From NCBI GenBank assembly GCA_964605705.1, contig CAZSDW010000039.1, forward strand, positions 1 to 25,319: a DNA stretch of 25,319 nucleotides, written 5' to 3'. The stretch comes from CAZSDW01 sp964605705 (GTDB taxonomy: Bacteria; Fidelibacterota; UBA2242). The notes under the pieces were generated by a model that worked only from the letters and a program-made list of their open reading frames with translations, was not told the origin of the DNA and searched no databases. The translations under genes were made by a program, and so were the position numbers. Shown here piece by piece: positions 20,335 to 25,319 of the stretch. How positions within the stretch are numbered: position 1 is the first letter of the stretch; each line of letters begins with the position of its first letter.

Positions 20335-21486
20335 TTGAAAACAGTGCATGATCCTGAGAAATATCGGCAATTTTTTCCAATTACCAAAAAGTATATCTAT
20401 CTCGATCATTCCGCAACATCGCCGATTTCGACACGGGCGCTGGCAGCAATTGACAGATATCTGCTTGAACGCAGTGAACTGATCGGGAACAACTGGGAAC
20501 AGGTTTTGGAACAATCCCTCACTTTACGTCAGCTGATTGGTCAATTAATCAATGCAGATGCCGGGAGGATTGCCTTCGTGCCGAATACCAATACCGGAGT
20601 AAATATCGTTGCATCCGGATTGGTTTGGCAGGCAGGAGATGAAATTCTGATGCCTGAGATGGAATTTCCGTCGAATGTTTATCCCTATTTAAATCTGGAG
20701 CGATTTGGCGTAAAAGTCCGGACTCTGCCGGCGCCGCATGGTGGGCTGGAAGCTGATACTCTCATTCGGGCAATAACACCGAGAACAAAATTGCTGGCGC
20801 TTAGTTTTGTAGAGTTTCTGAGCGGTTATAAGCATGACCTGAAAACACTTGGGCAAATCTGTAAAGATCATGGAATTTTATTTATTGTGGATGGCATTCA
20901 GGGAACCGGCGTGATTCCAATGGATGTGCGGGAGTACCAGATCGATGCGCTGGCAAACGGCGGACACAAATGGCTGATGTGGTCCCAGGGCTTTGGTTTT
21001 CTTTATGTCAGTAAAGCATTACAGGAAAAATTGACCCCTGCCTATGGTGGCTGGGTCGGCGTGGAAAATCCGGATGAGTTTTTACAATATCCCCAGGAAC
21101 TATCTCGAGATGCCCGACGTTATGAAACTGGTGGTTACAGCAGTATCGGGATATCGGTCGCTATCGAATCGCTCCAGATGTTTTTTGAGATTGGTATTGA
21201 AAATATTTATGAGCATCTTAAATTTTTGATAGGTATATTAATAGACGGATTGAAGGAACAGGGATACAGATTGTTCACCAATGAAGCGCTTGAATGTCGT
21301 TCAGGAATTGTGACCTTTTATCCCTGTGATAAATCAAAATCATTGGATTTGTTTCATTATTTCAAAAAGCACCATGTGATGTTGTCATTGCGCGAAAATA
21401 TGCTGAGAATCTCACCGCATATTTATACGACTGTAGGTGACCTTGACCGAGTGCTGGAATTGACCAGGAAATTTATTAATTCATAA
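20335..21486 (+). CDS. Class V aminotransferase-fold PLP enzyme
   Basis: The protein has 383 residues. Fold-type I class V landmarks: YLDHSATSPIS (22-32), FVPNTNTGVNIVA, MEFPSNVYPY, LLALSFVEFLSGYKHDL, FIVDGIQGTGVIPMDV with the PLP-binding Asp, and NGGHKWLMW with Lys212 forming the Schiff base. The desulfurase catalytic-Cys loop is not present; the C-terminus reads VMLSLRENMLRISPHIYTT, like isopenicillin-N-epimerase or kynureninase-like branches. So it is probably not a SufS/IscS desulfurase despite two Fe-S enzymes upstream. The start is TTG at 20335 or GTG at 20344; AGGA at 20327-20330 could serve either. It is only 6 bp from the aconitase-like stop, hence the same transcript. Confidence 0.85.
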   Translation: MKTVHDPEKYRQFFPITKKYIYLDHSATSPISTRALAAIDRYLLERSELIGNNWEQVLEQSLTLRQLIGQLINADAGRIAFVPNTNTGVNIVASGLVWQAGDEILMPEMEFPSNVYPYLNLERFGVKVRTLPAPHGGLEADTLIRAITPRTKLLALSFVEFLSGYKHDLKTLGQICKDHGILFIVDGIQGTGVIPMDVREYQIDALANGGHKWLMWSQGFGFLYVSKALQEKLTPAYGGWVGVENPDEFLQYPQELSRDARRYETGGYSSIGISVAIESLQMFFEIGIENIYEHLKFLIGILIDGLKEQGYRLFTNEALECRSGIVTFYPCDKSKSLDLFHYFKKHHVMLSLRENMLRISPHIYTTVGDLDRVLELTRKFINS

Positions 21487-21498
21487 TTCGAGGAAAAA

Positions 21499-22092
21499 AT
21501 GAAAAAAGGATGGATTATTTTAATTGTTGTTGTCGTTGTTTTACTGATGATTTACAGTTTTTTAAAAAACAATTATAATGCGTTAGTCACACTTGAGGAG
21601 AATGTCAATCAGGCGTGGGCACAGGTCAGTAATCAATATCAACGTCGGGCAGACTTGATTCCCAACCTGGTTGAGACCGTCAAGGGCTACGCTGCTCATG
21701 AAAAGGAAACCTTTGCAGCCGTTACTGAAGCCCGGGCAAAGATTGGACAATTTACAGTGACCCCGGAAGTTTTGAATAATCCCGAAGCGTTCGCTCGTTT
21801 CCAGCAGGTGCAGGGTGAAATCGGTTCCGTTTTGTCACGACTCATGGCAATCTCGGAAAATTACCCGCAACTCAAAGCCAATGAAAATTTTCTGGCGTTA
21901 CAGTCCCAGCTGGAAGGCACCGAGAATCGTATCGCGGTCGAGCGCAAACGGTTTAACGAAACTGTCCAGATGTACAATACGACAATTCGCCGTTTTCCGA
22001 CGAATATATTGGCTGGCATGTTTGGATTCGGCAAGAAGCTTTATTTTGAAGCCCAGCCCGGTGCGGAAGTTGCCCCGAAAGTTGAGTTTTAA
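21499..22092 (+). CDS. lemA: LemA family membrane protein
   Basis: The protein has 197 residues, standard LemA size. One N-terminal membrane span (4-20, GWIILIVVVVVLLMIYS) is followed by the helical LemA core: NNYNALVTLEENVNQAWAQV, YQRRADLIPNLVETVKGYA, FAAVTEARAKIGQ, NFLALQSQLEGTENRIAVER and the conserved YNTTIRRFPTNILAGMFGFG. The function is not established; it recurs beside TPM-domain genes, as here. GAGG at 21489-21492 precedes the ATG at 21499. The gap to the TPM gene is 12 bp. Confidence 0.96.
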   Translation: MKKGWIILIVVVVVLLMIYSFLKNNYNALVTLEENVNQAWAQVSNQYQRRADLIPNLVETVKGYAAHEKETFAAVTEARAKIGQFTVTPEVLNNPEAFARFQQVQGEIGSVLSRLMAISENYPQLKANENFLALQSQLEGTENRIAVERKRFNETVQMYNTTIRRFPTNILAGMFGFGKKLYFEAQPGAEVAPKVEF

Positions 22093-22104
22093 GCCGGGTG
22101 CCCG

Positions 22105-22848
22105 ATGAAAATAAATATTTCTAAAATTATCATTTTTTTCCTCGTGGTAAGCTTTTCCATAACCCTGTTTGGGCTGAATGTACCGCCCTTGAAAGCCCGG
22201 GTAACCGATCTGGCTGGCGTTATTTCGCCCACGGAACGGATGCGCCTTGAAGAGAAGCTCTACTATTTTGAAACCCAAACATCGAACCAAATTGCTGTTC
22301 TGATTATTCCTTCACTGGAAGATGAGTCTTTGGAGGAGTACTCCATCAAAGTGACCGATGCATGGAAACTCGGCGAACCAGCAAAGGAGAATGGCGTCTT
22401 GCTGCTGATTGTGAAAAATGACCGTAAAATCCGGATTGAGGTTGGCTATGGTCTGGAAGGCACTCTGACGGATCTGGTGTCTTCACAGATTATCCGTAAT
22501 GATATCGCACCCTATTTCAAACAGGGTAACTATTATGCCGGAATTGCAGCGGGATTGAACAGTATCATGCTGGCGACAAAGGACGAATATAAAGCCGCTC
22601 CAAAACAATACCAGCGTTCCCGTGGTGATGCCCGAAAATCCTTTGGCTCGCTGATTTTTTACATTCTGTTTTTCCTGTTTTTGATTGGTGGTGGTCGTCG
22701 CGGGCGCAGAGGTTTATTCTGGGCATTGCTGGGTGCCAGTATGTTTCGCAGTGGCGGACGCTCCGGCGGATTCGGCGGGGGCGGTTTTGGTGGCTTTTCC
22801 GGCGGTGGAGGTGGATTCGGCGGGGGTGGTGCTTCCGGAGGATGGTAA
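22105..22848 (+). CDS. TPM-domain (YgcG-like) exported membrane protein with Gly-rich tail
   Basis: The protein has 247 residues. A signal or anchor spans about 5-24 (ISKIIIFFLVVSFSITLFGL). The TPM domain follows (about 27-155): VTDLAGVISPTERMRLEEKL, QIAVLIIPSLEDESLEEYS, AWKLGEPAKENGVLLLIVKN, RIEVGYGLEGTLTDL. A transmembrane segment lies at about 178-190 and the tail is almost pure Gly/Ser/Phe (FGGGGFGGFSGGGGGFGGGG), typical of this family. TPM proteins have been called phosphatases in plants and membrane-complex factors in bacteria; the role here is unproven. The gene is in the LemA operon and lacks a clear Shine-Dalgarno sequence. Confidence 0.93.
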   Translation: MKINISKIIIFFLVVSFSITLFGLNVPPLKARVTDLAGVISPTERMRLEEKLYYFETQTSNQIAVLIIPSLEDESLEEYSIKVTDAWKLGEPAKENGVLLLIVKNDRKIRIEVGYGLEGTLTDLVSSQIIRNDIAPYFKQGNYYAGIAAGLNSIMLATKDEYKAAPKQYQRSRGDARKSFGSLIFYILFFLFLIGGGRRGRRGLFWALLGASMFRSGGRSGGFGGGGFGGFSGGGGGFGGGGASGGW

Positions 22849-22853
22849 GAAAA

Positions 22854-22881
22854 ATTGTAGATTGCAGATTGTAGATTGTAG
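22854..22881. repeat. Heptamer tandem repeat (ATTGTAG), four units
   Basis: Units ATTGTAG, ATTGCAG, ATTGTAG and ATTGTAG follow the TPM gene directly. This is the same heptamer family as at 14508-14542. The rest of the 168-bp gap holds another small direct repeat (TTGAGAAATA twice, near 22889-22908) and no gene. Confidence 0.8.
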
Positions 22882-23016
22882 ATTTAAATTGAGAAATATT
22901 GAGAAATAATGGTCAAATTTAGCATCACTCCATTTCTCAACTCCCCATTCCGTCAGATTTGAATTTTGAGAGGAAGATTATAAACAGTAATTCCAACTTA
23001 TAATTGCGAGTGAATT

Positions 23017-23469
23017 ATGGCACTGATTGATAAATATTTTTCCAAAGAGGATCTGAAGAAAATTTCCGAAGCCTGTGGAAAAGCCGAGAAACAAACTGCC
23101 GGGGAAATCCGGGTCAGTATTTTCAGCAAACGTCCCCGTAAATTGAAAAGTAAAAATCTTGAAGAAGTTGCGCTCGCCGAATTCTACAGACTTGGAATGC
23201 ATAAAACCAGGGATCGGACCGGGATTCTGCTGCTGGTTATCCTGGCGGAACGAAAATTCCGGATTCTGGCTGATACCGGCATTAACTCAAAGGTCGAGCA
23301 GGAAACCTGGAATGGAATTGCGGCAAAATTATCCGGCTTTTTCAAAACCGGTGAATACCTGCAAGGTGTTTCGGAAAGCGTTAAACAAATGGGTGAAATC
23401 CTCGCCCGGCATTTTCCCATTAAAGCCGATGACACCAATGAATTAAGTAACGAGGTCAGTGTCCAATAG
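23017..23469 (+). CDS. Second TPM-domain protein, soluble form
   Basis: The protein has 150 residues without signal peptide or membrane span. The TPM core reads LIDKYFSKEDLKKISEACGKAEKQTAGEIRVSI (3-35), RTGILLLVILAERKFRILADTGI and GEYLQGVSESVKQMGEILARHFP. This is the short partner usually found with LemA and the YgcG-like TPM protein, completing a LemA-TPM-TPM set. It probably acts on the cytoplasmic side, if the absence of a signal is real. The ribosome binding site is weak (GCGAG). The next gene follows 27 bp later. Confidence 0.9.
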   Translation: MALIDKYFSKEDLKKISEACGKAEKQTAGEIRVSIFSKRPRKLKSKNLEEVALAEFYRLGMHKTRDRTGILLLVILAERKFRILADTGINSKVEQETWNGIAAKLSGFFKTGEYLQGVSESVKQMGEILARHFPIKADDTNELSNEVSVQ

Positions 23470-23496
23470 ACGAGATATACATGCTGAGGAGGAAAC

Positions 23497-25319
23497 ATGC
23501 GCAAAGCAATGTTCATTATAATTGCCGTTGTAATGCTGCTGAGTGTTACACTGTCTCAATCGTGTGGCAAAAAGCTGCCTGAGGAAGTTGCCTTGAAAAA
23601 TCAACAGGCAAAATTGGTTATCGATGTCATGCTGGAAAAATTCGGTAAGGAACATCGCCGCCGGATTGAAACCGGTGTGAAACAGGTAATGAATCTCTGG
23701 AACGAATCTGACGGTGATCAGGAAGCCTTGAAGGAATTCTGCCTGAATAATTTTATTGCGGATAAAGCAGAATTGGTTAAGGCTTTTAATCGGCTTGAAA
23801 ACGCTTTTGAAGTGCTGAGTGGATTGATGGTGGAACAGGAACGTGAGTTTCAGTGGCATACCCAGGTGAACACGGGTCCCTTATTACCAATTGATTATCT
23901 GCTTGCGAATTTCAGCCTGGCTTCGCATGTTCAGGAAGATCTCTACAAAACCAAGATTGCCTTTTTTATACTGCTGAACTACGAAGTAAAATCGCTGGAC
24001 GACCTGCTGAAAAATGGGGCAGATTGGGATCGGCAGGAGTGGGCGGAAACACGCCTGGCGCAGGGTTTTACTTCCCGTGTTCCGTCTGATGTTGCCCAGA
24101 AGCATTATGAGACCTATGTTAAAGCCGATGACTATATCAGTAATTACAACATTTATATGCACAATTTATTGAATGAAAGTAATGAGCGTCTCTTTCCTGA
24201 AGGATTGAAGCTGATTTCGCATTGGGGATTGCGGGACGAACTGAAGGCGCAATACGCCGAAGCCGCTGGTTTACCGAGACAAAAGCTGATTTACGAAGTA
24301 ATGAAGAAGATCATTTTTCAGGAAATTCCACAGATTGTTATCGATAATCCCGATGTTGACTGGAAGCCGGTAACCAATGAGGTGACTGGAAAAAGCACCG
24401 ATAACAGTTGTGAACCGGATATACGTTACCAGACACTGTTAGCTACCTTTCAGGCGGAAGAAGCTGTTGATCCGTTCTATCCATTGTATCCTACGAAAAT
24501 CGACCGGCGGTTTAAACTCGATCGTGAGATACCCGAAAAGACTGTTGTAAAATTGCTTACTGATTTGCTGACATCAAGGGAATTCAAAAAGACCGGTGAA
24601 CTGATCGAAAAACGGCTGGGTCGCGATCTGGAACCTTTCGATATCTGGTATAATGGGTTCCGTTCGGCTTCCAAATACAGTGAAAGCGAACTGGATGAAA
24701 TGGTCAGGGCGAAGTACCCCACTGTTAATGCATTTGAAAAAGATTTGCCAAATATTCTCGTGAAACTTGGTTTTGATCGGAAAACCGCCGAATTTCTTGC
24801 CAGTAAAATCGAAGTGGATCCTTCGCGCGGAGCCGGTCATGCTATGAGTGCGGGCAGACGTTCTGACAAGGCTCATCTTCGGACCCGGGTACCGGAAGAT
24901 GGGATGAATTACAAAGGATTCAATATTGCTACGCATGAGTTGGGACATTGCGTCGAGCAGGTTTTTTCATTGAATAAAGTGGATCATACCCTTCTGCAGG
25001 GCGTCCCGAATACGGCTTTTACCGAAGCTTTCGCCTTTGTATTTCAGAAACGCGATCTGGATTTGCTGGGATTGAAATCAGAAGATGAAAATGCACAATA
25101 CCTCGATGCCCTGAACCAGCTCTGGTCAACGGGTGAGATTGCCGGTGTTTCGCTGGTTGATATCCAGGTCTGGTATTGGCTCTATGAACATCCGGAGGCG
25201 ACTCCGGCTGAACTGAAAACCGCGGTAATCAATATTGCCAAGAATGTCTGGAATGAATATTTCTATCCGATCATGGGACATAAGGATGCCCCGATTCTGG
25301 CGATCTATTCCCACATGAT
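23497..25319 (+). CDS. Zinc metallopeptidase lipoprotein, gluzincin (M3-like), partial at window end
   Basis: An open frame of 607 codons runs off the right edge without a stop. The start ATG at 23497 has GAGGAGG at 23486-23492. The N-terminus is a lipoprotein-type signal, MRKAMFIIIAVVMLLSVTLSQSCGKK with Cys23. A long helical region (25-470) follows that I do not recognise. The active site is ATHELGHCVEQ with His480, Glu481 and His484, and TEAFAF supplies a Glu 26 residues later, the gluzincin third ligand at M3-like spacing. Probably a periplasmic or envelope-anchored peptidase acting on oligopeptides. It may share the LemA/TPM transcript. Confidence 0.85.
   Translation, partial: MRKAMFIIIAVVMLLSVTLSQSCGKKLPEEVALKNQQAKLVIDVMLEKFGKEHRRRIETGVKQVMNLWNESDGDQEALKEFCLNNFIADKAELVKAFNRLENAFEVLSGLMVEQEREFQWHTQVNTGPLLPIDYLLANFSLASHVQEDLYKTKIAFFILLNYEVKSLDDLLKNGADWDRQEWAETRLAQGFTSRVPSDVAQKHYETYVKADDYISNYNIYMHNLLNESNERLFPEGLKLISHWGLRDELKAQYAEAAGLPRQKLIYEVMKKIIFQEIPQIVIDNPDVDWKPVTNEVTGKSTDNSCEPDIRYQTLLATFQAEEAVDPFYPLYPTKIDRRFKLDREIPEKTVVKLLTDLLTSREFKKTGELIEKRLGRDLEPFDIWYNGFRSASKYSESELDEMVRAKYPTVNAFEKDLPNILVKLGFDRKTAEFLASKIEVDPSRGAGHAMSAGRRSDKAHLRTRVPEDGMNYKGFNIATHELGHCVEQVFSLNKVDHTLLQGVPNTAFTEAFAFVFQKRDLDLLGLKSEDENAQYLDALNQLWSTGEIAGVSLVDIQVWYWLYEHPEATPAELKTAVINIAKNVWNEYFYPIMGHKDAPILAIYSHM

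Noticed and set aside
20335..21486. SufS/IscS cysteine desulfurase
   Set aside because: The catalytic-Cys loop near the C-terminus is absent, although the PLP lysine and fold motifs are present.

Overview
The window is from a bacterial chromosome with moderate GC content. Several traits fit the FCB side of the tree (Bacteroidota, Ignavibacteriota, Calditrichota or KSB1-like lineages). These are a TonB-dependent receptor with an N-terminal carboxypeptidase-regulatory-like domain, a LemA-TPM-TPM operon, many starts without a Shine-Dalgarno sequence, and small families of intergenic repeats. This placement is inference; no rRNA or other phylogenetic marker is present.

Bases 1-4204 form a small accessory island. 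A tandem 30-bp repeat array is followed by an MNT/HEPN (type VII-like) toxin-antitoxin pair, a 60-residue membrane protein and a second patch of related repeats. Next come a lone wecB (UDP-GlcNAc 2-epimerase) and an AbiE-type (type IV) pair preceded by a perfect 20-bp inverted repeat. The stretch holding the MNT/HEPN pair and the small membrane protein lies between two exact 25-bp direct repeats. Bases 4205-4753 have no convincing gene and contain short intergenic repeats.

Bases 4754-10058 carry a lipoprotein-like protein with a TonB-dependent receptor, a DJ-1/PfpI protein, a HAD phosphatase and a membrane-anchored patatin-like hydrolase.

Bases 10162-20328 are the main metabolic locus. On the minus strand, citrate lyase alpha (CitF) lies downstream of a protein that joins the citrate lyase acyl carrier (CitD) to the beta subunit (CitE). 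Divergently, across 348 bp with a promoter and a palindrome, runs a plus-strand operon. It holds a LeuC-like and a LeuD-like hydro-lyase, separated by an apparently inserted four-helix-bundle cassette, then a cation diffusion facilitator, an isocitrate/isopropylmalate-type dehydrogenase, an HD-domain protein whose HD motif reads AD, and a second one-chain aconitase-like enzyme. Together they could interconvert a citrate-like tricarboxylate, its isomer, a 2-oxo acid plus CO2, and acetate plus a 2-oxo acid. Substrate and direction cannot be fixed from sequence. A class V PLP enzyme follows directly.

Bases 21499-25319 hold LemA, two TPM-domain proteins and a large gluzincin-type metallopeptidase lipoprotein whose gene runs off the right edge. 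The best candidates for something new are the citrate-lyase/double-hydro-lyase/HD locus with its CitD-CitE fusion, the IR-flanked four-helix cassette inside it, and the HEPN toxin with a His-to-Tyr change at its catalytic motif.
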